This document shows positions 52,273-60,956 of a stretch of DNA of 64,000 nt, piece by piece. The notes beneath the pieces were generated by a model, which saw nothing but the letters and a program-made list of their open reading frames with translations, was not told the origin of the DNA and did not search any database. The translations under genes and the position numbers were made by a program. The stretch spans positions 158,918 through 222,917 of the forward strand of contig NZ_MSYM01000005.1 of the NCBI RefSeq assembly GCF_001938565.1. Direction: 5' to 3'. Source of the stretch: Rhodoferax antarcticus ANT.BR. Lineage in GTDB: Bacteria; Pseudomonadota; Gammaproteobacteria; Burkholderiales; Burkholderiaceae_C. Position 1 is the stretch's first letter, and the number at the start of each line of letters is the position of its first letter.

Positions 52273-53513
52273 GACTTCACCTTTTCTTGCCTGTACAGGA
52301 AGACCGCTTCAAGCATCAGGGTCTCTAGTCGATCCATCAGTAAGGTGCGGCCAAACTCCTTCTGGGCAAAAACACGGCCATTCACGCCAAGCTGATGCCT
52401 TTGAGCAACGCTCATGGCCGCCAACTCAAGTACCGCTGCTGCAAGACCGCCTGAGTCGCCCGCAGCGCAAACCAGGCCCGCATTCGCCTCTGTAATAACT
52501 TTTGCGCCCTCACCGTCGAGCATGCCAACAAGCGGTATACCCGCCATCAGGTAAGACTGCACCTTTCCCGGGATCGTCATGCTGAATGTCGGATCTTTTT
52601 TCAACGACACCATCAGTACGTCAGCATGCGCATAAAAAGACGGCATGCGCTCCACTGGAAACCGGCCCAACAACATCACGCTGCTCTGCAAGCCACGGCG
52701 CGACACTTCATCTTCAAGCCAATTTGACATTCGTCCGTCACCCACAATTAGCCAACGGATGCCGGCGTTGTGCTTTAGCACCTCTGCGGCGTCAAGCACG
52801 GCAGGCAGGTCTTGCGCTTCACCAATATTTCCGGCGAACAACACATTGAATACCCCCGCCTGCACGGGCACTTCCGGTGCCGGCGCCAAATTTGGCTCAC
52901 TAAAAACCTCTTCAGCCCAACTCGGAAAGTAGCGGATCTTGTTGGCATCAGAACAATACTTGGCAATGCTTCCCAGAAAGCCGCGCGATTGACCCAATAC
53001 CAACGTACAGCGCTCATAAATGAACTTAACCATTTGTCCGACCCAACCCAACACCCTGGGTGAACGCACCACGCCTATTGCAGCGAGCGTTTCCGGCCAC
53101 AAGTCCAACGCCCAAAAAACAACTGGCGCATGCTTGATTCCGCCAAGCAAGACCGCAGGAAGGCCCACAGTAACGGGCGATGGCTCAAAGACAAAGATGA
53201 CATCAGCTTGCTGGCCCCGCACCCGCCACGGCCCGCAAAGACAAGCTCCGATCACAAAGCTCAGATAATTCAAAAACAAACGCGCGGCACCATGGCCACG
53301 CGCCAGCATGGGAACCCGCCATACCTTGGCACCGCCATAGTGCCCAAATGCCTTGGGGTTTTGCCTGTACGCATCAAATACACGGCCGGCTGGGTAATTG
53401 GGGATTCCCGTCAATACCGTCACGCTGTGCCCGCGCTGCACCAGCTCTTGCGTGAGGTCATTAATTCTGAAATTTTCGGGCCAAAAATATTGACTGACGA
53501 TCAGGATTTTCAC
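52269..53513 (-). CDS. wbuB: WbuB-type glycosyltransferase (L-FucNAc transferase)
   Basis: A 414-residue GT4-family transferase. The N-terminus (ILIVSQYFWPENFRINDLTQ) and the MGA-like VFEPSPVTVGLPA segment match WbuB, which adds L-FucNAc in O-antigen synthesis. The C-terminal half has NVLFAGNIGEAQDLPAVL and the acidic E-x7-E region (GEGAKVITEANAGLV). It follows fnlC by 12 bp, consistent with transferring the sugar made by FnlA-B-C. Confidence 0.88.
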   Translation of the reverse strand: MKILIVSQYFWPENFRINDLTQELVQRGHSVTVLTGIPNYPAGRVFDAYRQNPKAFGHYGGAKVWRVPMLARGHGAARLFLNYLSFVIGACLCGPWRVRGQQADVIFVFEPSPVTVGLPAVLLGGIKHAPVVFWALDLWPETLAAIGVVRSPRVLGWVGQMVKFIYERCTLVLGQSRGFLGSIAKYCSDANKIRYFPSWAEEVFSEPNLAPAPEVPVQAGVFNVLFAGNIGEAQDLPAVLDAAEVLKHNAGIRWLIVGDGRMSNWLEDEVSRRGLQSSVMLLGRFPVERMPSFYAHADVLMVSLKKDPTFSMTIPGKVQSYLMAGIPLVGMLDGEGAKVITEANAGLVCAAGDSGGLAAAVLELAAMSVAQRHQLGVNGRVFAQKEFGRTLLMDRLETLMLEAVFLYRQEKVKS

Positions 53514-53525
53514 GCGCCAGTCGCC

Positions 53526-54662
53526 TCAATATTTCTTCCACACCACACGGTTCACGTAGTCGGTGTAGCTGTGGATGATGCGCAGCACCTTGTCAGACAC
53601 ATTGGGCATGCTGTAGTCTTCCACCTGGCGCAGGCCACGCACAGCGCCGCGTGGCTGGGTCGCCAAAATCGCCAAACCCTGGCGCACCCGGTCTACCTCC
53701 AGTCCCACCATCATCACCGCAGCCTCTTCCATACCTTCGGGGCGCTCATGTGCTTCACGCAGGTTGAGCGCCGGGAAGTTCAAGATGGATGACTCTTCAT
53801 TAATGGTGCCGCTGTCGGACAACGATGCCCGGCTTGATAGTTGAAGCTTCACATAGTCATGAAAACCCAGTGGCTTAAGCAAACGTACGAGCGGGTGAAA
53901 CGTAGCGCCCGTGGCGTCGATGCGTTTTTGCGTGCGCGGGTGGGTCGACACGATCACCGGCATGCCATGATCTTCAGCCACGGCATTCAACACCGCGACA
54001 AGCTTGGTGAAAGATTGCGGCGATTCGATGTTTTCTTCGCGGTGAGCACTCACCACAAAGTAGCCGCCCTCAGTCAACCCTAGCCGCACCATCACGTCAG
54101 ATGCATCAATGCGCGGTCGGTAATGCGTCAGCACCTCAAACATCGGGCTGCCGGTCTTTATGACCAAGTCAGGTGGCAAGCCCTCGCGCAGCAGGTAGTC
54201 GCGCGCTATTGCGCTGTAGGTCAGGTTGACATCGGCCGTGTGGTCCACGATGCGGCGGTTGGTTTCTTCGGGCACACGCTGATCAAAGCAACGGTTACCC
54301 GCTTCCATGTGAAAAATGGGAATCTTGCGCCGTTTGGCCGGAATGACCGACAGGCAACTGTTGGTATCGCCCAGCACCAGCATGGCCTCGGGCTGCACGT
54401 CGGCCAGCAATTGGTCCACCCTAATGATGAGGTTGCCAATGGTGTGCGCGGCGCTGGTGGCGTTGGCCGCACTGTTCAAAAAGTGGTCGGGTTTGCGCAC
54501 GCCCAGGTCATCAAAAAAGACTTGATTTAGCTCATAGTCGTAGTTTTGCCCGGTATGCACCAAGATGTGATCGCAATGCTCATCCAGCCGCGCCAACACT
54601 CGGGATAGGCGAATAATCTCGGGCCGGGTTCCCACCACGGTCATGACTTTTAGTTTTTTCAT
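53526..54662 (-). CDS. fnlC: UDP-N-acetyl-L-fucosamine synthase (2-epimerase)
   Basis: A 378-residue UDP-GlcNAc-2-epimerase-fold enzyme. Motifs include VGTRPEIIRLSRVLARLDEH, HTGQNYDYELNQVFFDDLG, HMEAGNRCFDQRVPEETNRR and DSGTINEESSILNFPALNLR. With FnlA and FnlB it makes UDP-L-FucNAc; FnlC performs the last C2 epimerisation. It is separated from fnlB by a phosphoribosyltransferase gene and a terminator, which is unusual. Confidence 0.93.
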   Translation of the reverse strand: MKKLKVMTVVGTRPEIIRLSRVLARLDEHCDHILVHTGQNYDYELNQVFFDDLGVRKPDHFLNSAANATSAAHTIGNLIIRVDQLLADVQPEAMLVLGDTNSCLSVIPAKRRKIPIFHMEAGNRCFDQRVPEETNRRIVDHTADVNLTYSAIARDYLLREGLPPDLVIKTGSPMFEVLTHYRPRIDASDVMVRLGLTEGGYFVVSAHREENIESPQSFTKLVAVLNAVAEDHGMPVIVSTHPRTQKRIDATGATFHPLVRLLKPLGFHDYVKLQLSSRASLSDSGTINEESSILNFPALNLREAHERPEGMEEAAVMMVGLEVDRVRQGLAILATQPRGAVRGLRQVEDYSMPNVSDKVLRIIHSYTDYVNRVVWKKY

Positions 54663-54678
54663 AGATTCATTTACACAT

Positions 54679-54713
54679 AAAAAAACCGCACACTGTTCAA
54701 AAACACGGTGCGG
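54679..54713 (-). terminator. rho-independent terminator between the phosphoribosyltransferase gene and fnlC
   Basis: On the minus strand CCGCAC...GTGCGG pairs with an inner GTGTT/AACA stem and is followed by seven T. It directly follows the phosphoribosyltransferase stop and would reduce transcription into fnlC. Confidence 0.8.
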
Positions 54714-55524
54714 CTACGAGGCTTCATCATCAGCCCCGGACACGGGGGATGTCAAGCCTTGATCAGCATGTGCTCCAAGTGACGCTGTTTGAGACGCCCG
54801 GGCAATTCCTTTTGAACGTAATCGGCGATCGATTTCTTGCTCTGCCGTAGCAAGTCGATTTCTGAGGGCGTCAACAGATCTGAAGCCCGCGAGATATTGG
54901 GCTTCGTTGGCAGTGAGCGCACCGGGCTCAACGCCGAAAATTTCGGTGAATTCATCATCAAACCGCTCCTTTATCAATTGAACAAACTTTTTTTTTCGGC
55001 ACCAACGCCGGAGTGCGACCCGCATTTACCAGAACCACGACAGCCTTGACGACACCGCCGAAAACCTGAATGTAATTGGCCAATTCTGCCAGAGTGCCTC
55101 CCAAGCTGGTCACATCATCAACAAGAACATACTCAGCCCCAGAGGTTACTCGCCCCACAAACTGTGCCCTCGCAGCCAATCGCTCCATCGGGTCTGCGCC
55201 TGTGTGATAAACCCGATCCGACTGAACTATTTCAGTATCTGGCTTCCCCTGATAAATTGCAGCACAAACCGAGGCGAGCGTTTGAGGTATGGCGTTATCT
55301 CCTGTGGCCTCTTGGGCATGGGGTGCGACAAAAAGCAATCCAGGCGGAAAACGCTCACGTTGCGCATAAAGCCAACTCACGGCCACCTCAATCACTAACT
55401 CCAGCGCCGCGTCTTTATCCCCCGCCTTAGCTTGCCTGTACGCTGGGTGCGCTTTCAGCGGCGCATCCTGCGCAAACAAGGATACGACCACAGTATCAAC
55501 AGGAAAGCCCTTCGACCGGATCAT
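54714..55524 (-). CDS. phosphoribosyltransferase-like protein, frameshifted at an A9 run
   Basis: The first frame (55524 to about 54959) gives 188 residues, including a PRTase-type motif VLVDDVTSLGGTLAELANY preceded by TGADPMERL. It runs into stop codons after PALVPKKKV. The neighbouring frame continues the protein from the same lysine run: KKKFVQLIKERFDDEFTEIF, then ALTANEAQYLAGFRSVDALR. The frames join at nine A (54988-54996); eight A would give one protein of about 270 residues. The gene may be frameshifted, phase-variable or rescued by slippage. It starts five bases after the fnlB stop. Substrate unknown. Confidence 0.7.
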
Positions 55525-55529
55525 AAAAA

Positions 55530-56657
55530 CTACACCGGGCAAGCAAACGTATCCGGCCGCTCGCGGTCAAACACCTCATTGGCCCACAGCATGACCACCA
55601 TCTCATCCGTGCCAATATTGGTGATGTCATGCGTCCAACCAGGCACAGTTTCCACTATCTCGCTTTTGTCACCCGAGGTGACCAACTCATGCGTCTGGCC
55701 TGATTGCATGTGCCGGAACTTGAAACGGGCTTGGCCCTTGATTACCAAAAATTTCTCCGTCTTGGTGTGGTGATAGTGCCCGCCCCGGGTGATGCCGGGG
55801 TGCGCCGTGAAAAATGAGAATTGCCCGCAATCCGGCGTTTTGAGCATTTCTGCAAACACCCCGCGCGGGTCACCATATTGCGGCACGGTGTAGGTGAACG
55901 ACTCCAAGGGCAAGTAGCTCACATAAGTGGCATACAGCGCGCGCACCAGCCCGGTGCCCACGCGCTCTGTCATCAGCGTGCTGCGGCTGTCTTTAAAGGC
56001 CTGAATCAGCCGAGCCAACTCGCCCACCGTAGTGGTGTATTGGGGAGCAACCGTGGCAAAACCGTCTGACCCTATAGCCGCGTCGGCACCGTACATCAGC
56101 TGCACAAAGCGTTGAATCACATCGTCCACATAAACCAGCGTGACGGGGGCAGCGGGGTCATTCACCTGAATGGGCAGGCCACGCGCAATGTTGTGGCAAA
56201 ACGTAGCCACCGCCGAGTTGTAGTTGGGCTTGCACCATTTGCCGAAGACATTGGGCAACCGGAAGATGTGAACCGGAATGCCGTGGCTAAGGGCAGCAGC
56301 CTGAAGTGCGGCCTCGGCCGCTAGCTTGCTCTGACCGTAAAGGTTGTCCCGTCCCGCCTGCGCGGAAGACGTGCAAATAATCGGCACCTTTTTACCGGTG
56401 GCGTCGGCCACATTGCAAACAGCCTTGCACAACGCCTGCGTCAAATCCGCATTGCCCGTGGTGAACTCAAACGGGTCTTGCGGGCGGTTAACGCCCGCAA
56501 GATGAAACACAAAGTCCAACCCTTGCAGCAAGTGTGGCAATTGCGCCACCTCATGGCTGCGAGTGAAGCAAACCACCTCCACATCTTTGCGCTCAGCCAA
56601 GTGCAGTTGCAGGTTTTTTCCCACAAAACCGTCGGCACCAGTAATCAACACCTTCAT
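55530..56657 (-). CDS. fnlB: UDP-2-acetamido-2,6-dideoxy-hexulose reductase (CapF/WbjC type)
   Basis: A 375-residue protein with an N-terminal short-chain dehydrogenase domain (LITGADGFVGKNLQLHL; catalytic YGQSKLAAEAA) and a C-terminal cupin domain (ITRGGHYHHTKTEKFLVIKG), the two-domain build of CapF. It reduces the 4-keto intermediate in UDP-L-FucNAc synthesis. ATG 56657 is used, four bases after the fnlA stop. Confidence 0.93.
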   Translation of the reverse strand: MKVLITGADGFVGKNLQLHLAERKDVEVVCFTRSHEVAQLPHLLQGLDFVFHLAGVNRPQDPFEFTTGNADLTQALCKAVCNVADATGKKVPIICTSSAQAGRDNLYGQSKLAAEAALQAAALSHGIPVHIFRLPNVFGKWCKPNYNSAVATFCHNIARGLPIQVNDPAAPVTLVYVDDVIQRFVQLMYGADAAIGSDGFATVAPQYTTTVGELARLIQAFKDSRSTLMTERVGTGLVRALYATYVSYLPLESFTYTVPQYGDPRGVFAEMLKTPDCGQFSFFTAHPGITRGGHYHHTKTEKFLVIKGQARFKFRHMQSGQTHELVTSGDKSEIVETVPGWTHDITNIGTDEMVVMLWANEVFDRERPDTFACPV

Positions 56658-56661
56658 GGCG

Positions 56662-57705
56662 TCAGTCCTCGGCCATGGCATGTTCACCACGCGCGATACG
56701 CTGCATAAAGTCGAGCTTGAGCAGCAGCGCCTTCATACCCGCTATATCCAGCCGGGTGGTGTTGTGCGAGTGATATTCCTCGGCGTGGGAGCTTTGGGTC
56801 AGCCGTTGCTCACCCTGCTCCACAAACTTGGCATAGTTCAAATCACGGCCATCGGGCGGTACACGAAAGTAATCACCCAGATCCTGCGCACAGGCCATTT
56901 CCTCACGGCTCAGCAAAGCCTCAAACAGCTTTTCGCCATGACGGGTTCCAATGCAACGCACCTCATGATCGGGCTTACCCATCAAAGCCAAAATGGCTTT
57001 TGTAAGCACCTCCACTGATGCTGCAGGCGCCTTTTGCACAAAGATGTCGCCATTGTTGCCATGCTCAAACGCGTACAGCACCAAGTCCACCGCGTCGTCC
57101 AGCGTCATCATGAAGCGCGTCATGGCTGGGTCAGTCACGGTAATGGGCTTGCCTGCTAGCACCTGCTCAACAAACAGCGGAATCACTGATCCGCGCGAGG
57201 CCATCACGTTGCCATAGCGCGTGCCGCAAATAACGGTGTTGGTGCCTTCCAGGTTGCGGCTGGCGGCCACCATCACTTTTTCCATCATTGCCTTGCTGAT
57301 GCCCATGGCATTGATGGGGTACACCGCCTTGTCGGTGCTCAAGCACACCACGCGCTGCACGCCAGCGGCAATGGCCGCCTCCAACATGTTCTCTGTGCCT
57401 AATACGTTGGTGCGAACTGCCTGCATCGGGTGAAACTCGCATGAGGGCACCTGCTTGAGCGCGGCCGCGTGAAAAACGTAATCGACACCGCGCATTGCAG
57501 TAGCAACGCTGCGCGCATCACGCACATCGCCGATGTAGAACTTGAGCTTGGGATGGTTGTAGCGCTTGCGCATGTCATCCTGTTTTTTCTCATCGCGGCT
57601 GAAGATGCGGATTTCAGAAATATCCGTATCAAGAAAGCGCTTGAGGACAGCGTTACCGAAGGAGCCGGTGCCCCCCGTAATCAGAAGAGTTTTATTGGTA
57701 AACAT
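56662..57705 (-). CDS. fnlA: UDP-GlcNAc 4,6-dehydratase/5-epimerase (FnlA/WbjB/CapE)
   Basis: A 347-residue enzyme starting UDP-L-FucNAc synthesis. Visible are ITGGTGSFGNAVLKRFLDTD, DYVFHAAALKQVPSCEFHP, STDKAVYPINAMGISKAMME (Met replacing Tyr in the YxxxK triad, as in CapE) and RYGNVMASRGSVIPLF. It opens the fnl block, 84 bp after a GT4 gene. Confidence 0.94.
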   Translation of the reverse strand: MFTNKTLLITGGTGSFGNAVLKRFLDTDISEIRIFSRDEKKQDDMRKRYNHPKLKFYIGDVRDARSVATAMRGVDYVFHAAALKQVPSCEFHPMQAVRTNVLGTENMLEAAIAAGVQRVVCLSTDKAVYPINAMGISKAMMEKVMVAASRNLEGTNTVICGTRYGNVMASRGSVIPLFVEQVLAGKPITVTDPAMTRFMMTLDDAVDLVLYAFEHGNNGDIFVQKAPAASVEVLTKAILALMGKPDHEVRCIGTRHGEKLFEALLSREEMACAQDLGDYFRVPPDGRDLNYAKFVEQGEQRLTQSSHAEEYHSHNTTRLDIAGMKALLLKLDFMQRIARGEHAMAED

Positions 57706-57789
57706 GTAATTTAATAAGTGACTTCAATACGGGAAATTGATTTTTTAGCAGAAACCAATGGATATCGCGAACTACTCGTCCCACCCGGT

Positions 57790-58932
57790 TCATTGTCGTG
57801 CCACCTGTGCAATAAATTCAAAGGTGTCCCGTGCGCAGCGCTCCCATGAATATGCTTGTGCCTTGCGCCATGCCATTTCTGCCAAATTCGCTCTTAGCGG
57901 CGCATCAAGCGCGAGCTTACGCAGTGCTTCGGCAATCGAGGCTGGCATTTCGGGGTCAAAATAGACACCAGCATCCCCCAACACCTCAGGCATAGGTCCA
58001 CGGTCGGAGCTCGCGATAGGTAATCCCGCAGCCATCGCCTCAATCAAAATATTGGGCAAATTTTCACAGCTCGACGCGAACACAAAAGCGTCTGCGTTTT
58101 GATAAAAATTATGCAATGCGTCAAAAGGCTCAGCCCCTGACCACAGCAAGAACTCGCGCTTTGGATCAAGCTCGTCCAGCAAAGCCCTGAACTGTTGGCC
58201 GTACCTACCCCAAGGAGGGCCAATGAATCTCATCTCGATCGGCACACCCGCGGAACGAAGCTGGTTTGCTGCATGCGCCACCTGTACCTGGTGCTTATAG
58301 GGCATCAGAATTGACACATAAAGTACGCGGAAAGGGTTCTGAGCCGAACAGTCTGCAAGCCGCCGCTGAGGACGCGGAGCCTGAATGAAGCGCGGTTCAA
58401 CTCCATGAGGAATCAATGCCAAGTTACTCGGCACGCCGCCCAGTGCTTTTGAAACCGCAGTCGCGGCATATTGCGTCAAAAAAATAATGCCATCTGCCCT
58501 CCGAAACGAACGCCCTTGTGTAGATCGCAACAGCCGCATCTTGAGACGCATCGGGCTAAAACGACCGAAGAGTGCCGCCTCCAAAGGCTCGAACGGCAGC
58601 ATGTTCTGCGACATCGTGACTGCAGGCACAGGACACCAAGCGGGCAAGGTACCGCCTGGAGAAAACAACACGTCACAGGCGGCAGCGTCCAGTTCTTTTG
58701 GCAGCCGAAACTGTTGTCCAGCCATGCGCAGTGGCAAAGCAGCCTCCATCCATGGCGCACTGCGTTTGACCAGCCAAGGCCTATCGGGTAGCGACGCAGC
58801 AGTGGCCTTGCAAGTCCACACCGTCACCCTGTTAAACCCAGCAGCTATCGGATCGGCGGCATGCAACAACTGAGAAAGGTGCGTGACACCACCGCCTTGC
58901 CGGATGTTGCAGGCATCAATGTCTAAATTCAT
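57790..58932 (-). CDS. glycosyltransferase family 4 (GT1 fold)
   Basis: A 380-residue retaining glycosyltransferase. The C-terminal domain carries RVLYVSILMPYKHQVQVAHA, the donor site ADAFVFASSCENLPNILIEA and the E-x7-E type motif EAMAAGLPIASSDRGPMPEV. The N-terminal segment NIRQGGGVTHLSQLL is a typical acceptor-side glycine loop. It adds a sugar to the polysaccharide unit; donor and acceptor are unknown. Confidence 0.88.
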   Translation of the reverse strand: MNLDIDACNIRQGGGVTHLSQLLHAADPIAAGFNRVTVWTCKATAASLPDRPWLVKRSAPWMEAALPLRMAGQQFRLPKELDAAACDVLFSPGGTLPAWCPVPAVTMSQNMLPFEPLEAALFGRFSPMRLKMRLLRSTQGRSFRRADGIIFLTQYAATAVSKALGGVPSNLALIPHGVEPRFIQAPRPQRRLADCSAQNPFRVLYVSILMPYKHQVQVAHAANQLRSAGVPIEMRFIGPPWGRYGQQFRALLDELDPKREFLLWSGAEPFDALHNFYQNADAFVFASSCENLPNILIEAMAAGLPIASSDRGPMPEVLGDAGVYFDPEMPASIAEALRKLALDAPLRANLAEMAWRKAQAYSWERCARDTFEFIAQVARQ

Positions 58933-58952
58933 TTTATATTGTGAATAATCAA

Positions 58953-59882
58953 TTAACTGCCAATTATTCTAGATTTATTGAAGCCGATTATTTCCTTTGG
59001 AAAGAGTCGAGGAGTACCATTCTTAACTTCGTAAATCGCTTTGCAATGTTTGCAAGAAATATTGGACGAGAATACTAATTCTTCAGAGTGACAGCTTGGG
59101 CATCGGTACAATGAGTTAATGTTTATTTTTTTATTTCTCCTGTTTTGCGAAAAAATAAAACGGCGAATATTTAAATATCGCTCTCTGAAATATATTATAA
59201 AGCCACTACCTGTCTTGACACCCCCTCTGTTAACCAGCTCCGTCGGATATTCCCAACTTGCATCAGTTTCAGGATTCATGATTTTATAACTAATAGAATC
59301 CTTCCAATAATATCTCATATGATAGAATTCGGGATTAACTCTTAAAAATTTCATGAAATTTCGATTGGATCTAATTTTGTCCCAAAAATACGCAATAGAT
59401 TCAGGTTTGTAACTACTCTTTTTTTGAATCAACAGAGTTCCATTATCGTTACTAACTTCGAGACGATGATATGTAAACGCACAAATCTTTTCAAACCATC
59501 CGTCGGGCGTTTCAATATACCCAGCTTTAGCGACACGCATAAGCTCATTCAAAAATGCCTCAGGATTGTCTGTGTGCTCCAAAACGTGTGAGGCAATAAC
59601 AAAATCGAATGCTTTATCTTTGAATGGCAATTCCTCAACTAAACCAAGAACTAACGGGCGGTCTCTGATTAATGTTTGTTCATTACGCTCCACAGTTTCC
59701 TCAAGAGCATCTAACATCACATTAGCCCTAGGATACGGATTGCCACCCGCACCAACCTCTAATACAAGTGCTTCATGATTGACTGGAACATGTAATCTGC
59801 GAAGACTCCAGTAGAGTTTATGCAAGCCAAGATACCTAGATAACTGCATGCCAACTGATTCGTGATTTATATAAATATTCAT
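58953..59882 (-). CDS. SAM-dependent methyltransferase with C-terminal zinc ribbon
   Basis: A 309-residue protein. The N-terminal class I methyltransferase has the SAM motif LVLEVGAGGNPYPRANVML and FDFVIASHVLEHTDNPEAFL. The C-terminal 45 residues carry CPSCHSEEL and CKHCKAIYE, a Trm112-like zinc ribbon. The gene is clearly AT-richer than its neighbours (many AAT/ATT/TTT codons), a sign of recent transfer. It could modify a sugar of the polysaccharide. ATG 59882 directly follows the stop of the upstream gene. Confidence 0.82.
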   Translation of the reverse strand: MNIYINHESVGMQLSRYLGLHKLYWSLRRLHVPVNHEALVLEVGAGGNPYPRANVMLDALEETVERNEQTLIRDRPLVLGLVEELPFKDKAFDFVIASHVLEHTDNPEAFLNELMRVAKAGYIETPDGWFEKICAFTYHRLEVSNDNGTLLIQKKSSYKPESIAYFWDKIRSNRNFMKFLRVNPEFYHMRYYWKDSISYKIMNPETDASWEYPTELVNRGGVKTGSGFIIYFRERYLNIRRFIFSQNRRNKKININSLYRCPSCHSEELVFSSNISCKHCKAIYEVKNGTPRLFPKEIIGFNKSRIIGS

Positions 59883-60956
59883 TTATTTCTTTCTTTCTGA
59901 AACCATAGGTAATGCCAAAAATGACTTAAATCTCGAATCAATATCATGTCCAGCACGCTGCACTTTAATGTGGCCCGCCACAGCTAGCTTCTGAGCCACA
60001 TTCGGATGCAATAGATAAAACTTAATTTTATCGATCATTTCATCACAATTTCTAAAGTAATCTGCTTCTACCCCCTCTATGTATAAACTGGCTAAATCAT
60101 CAGAATACTCCGACAGCATTAGTGTGCGAGTGGCTGGTATTTCAAAACACCGGCGCGTGTAAGTATCACGGTTCAGTTTGGAAAAGAAACACAAGGCAAC
60201 CTTAGCGCCACAAAGCGCGCGATTGTAGTCTGTCCCCCAGACCATTCGAGTAGGAGCCAAATGCCGTAAAAGTTGGGATTGAGCGAGTGGTTTTGCCCAA
60301 TACTTGGTAGGACCAAACAATCGAAGGCTGTATCCCTGTCGAACGATCTCTTCGAGATAGTCCAATCGTTGATCAGGCTCATAGTGACCCACAAACACAA
60401 CGTCAGTGGAAAACTTGGCTCTCTCCTCGTCAGATAGTTCAACCGGATAGTTGCGATCCGCCACGTACCAAGAGCGCATCAACTCGACACGCTTTGCCCC
60501 CGCAACACGAAATGCTTCCACGTTCGCATGGCGATAAGCCAGCATCAAATCGTAGTGGGGAATCGCTGCCATGAAGTGCCGCCACAAGTACTTGGGCTGG
60601 GCGGGTGCAAACGGATCATCGTTGTTGTAGCCAACCAGCACGCAGCCCGGCACAGCAGCACGCACCGCCTGCAATGCACTTGCTTCGATGTGGGTGCCGC
60701 GATAGACAAACACAATGTCGGGGCGAAATTCACATGCTTTCGCCACAAAGTCGCGGTTAATCTGAGTGAGCACAGGACCTGTCACAAACTTGTTTTGCAC
60801 ACGTTTGACCAAAGCCCCCAAACGCGCATGCGGTTCAAACGAAAAATAAGGATGCCATTTGAACTCGCCAACCTCATGTCCCAACCTGGTCAGGGCGCGC
60901 AAAACTTCTTGTTCATGCAAATCTGAGTGCCAGTCACCAACAACGAGCACCTTCAT
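59883..60956 (-). CDS. CgeB-like glycosyltransferase
   Basis: A 357-residue GT-B type protein. The N-terminal segment MKVLVVGDWHSDLHEQEVLR and ACEFRPDIVFVYRGTHIEAS, and the C-terminal NRDTYTRRCFEIPATRTLML, match the CgeB/DUF3880 family of spore or surface glycosyltransferases. It overlaps the GT2 gene by ATGA coupling. Role in the polysaccharide unit inferred. Confidence 0.8.
   Translation of the reverse strand: MKVLVVGDWHSDLHEQEVLRALTRLGHEVGEFKWHPYFSFEPHARLGALVKRVQNKFVTGPVLTQINRDFVAKACEFRPDIVFVYRGTHIEASALQAVRAAVPGCVLVGYNNDDPFAPAQPKYLWRHFMAAIPHYDLMLAYRHANVEAFRVAGAKRVELMRSWYVADRNYPVELSDEERAKFSTDVVFVGHYEPDQRLDYLEEIVRQGYSLRLFGPTKYWAKPLAQSQLLRHLAPTRMVWGTDYNRALCGAKVALCFFSKLNRDTYTRRCFEIPATRTLMLSEYSDDLASLYIEGVEADYFRNCDEMIDKIKFYLLHPNVAQKLAVAGHIKVQRAGHDIDSRFKSFLALPMVSERKK

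Noticed and set aside
54988..54996. Classic -1 ribosomal frameshift at the A9 run
   Set aside because: The frame needed after the run is +1 (or loss of one A). A -1 shift leads quickly to a stop, so slippage of RNA polymerase or DNA is the better explanation.
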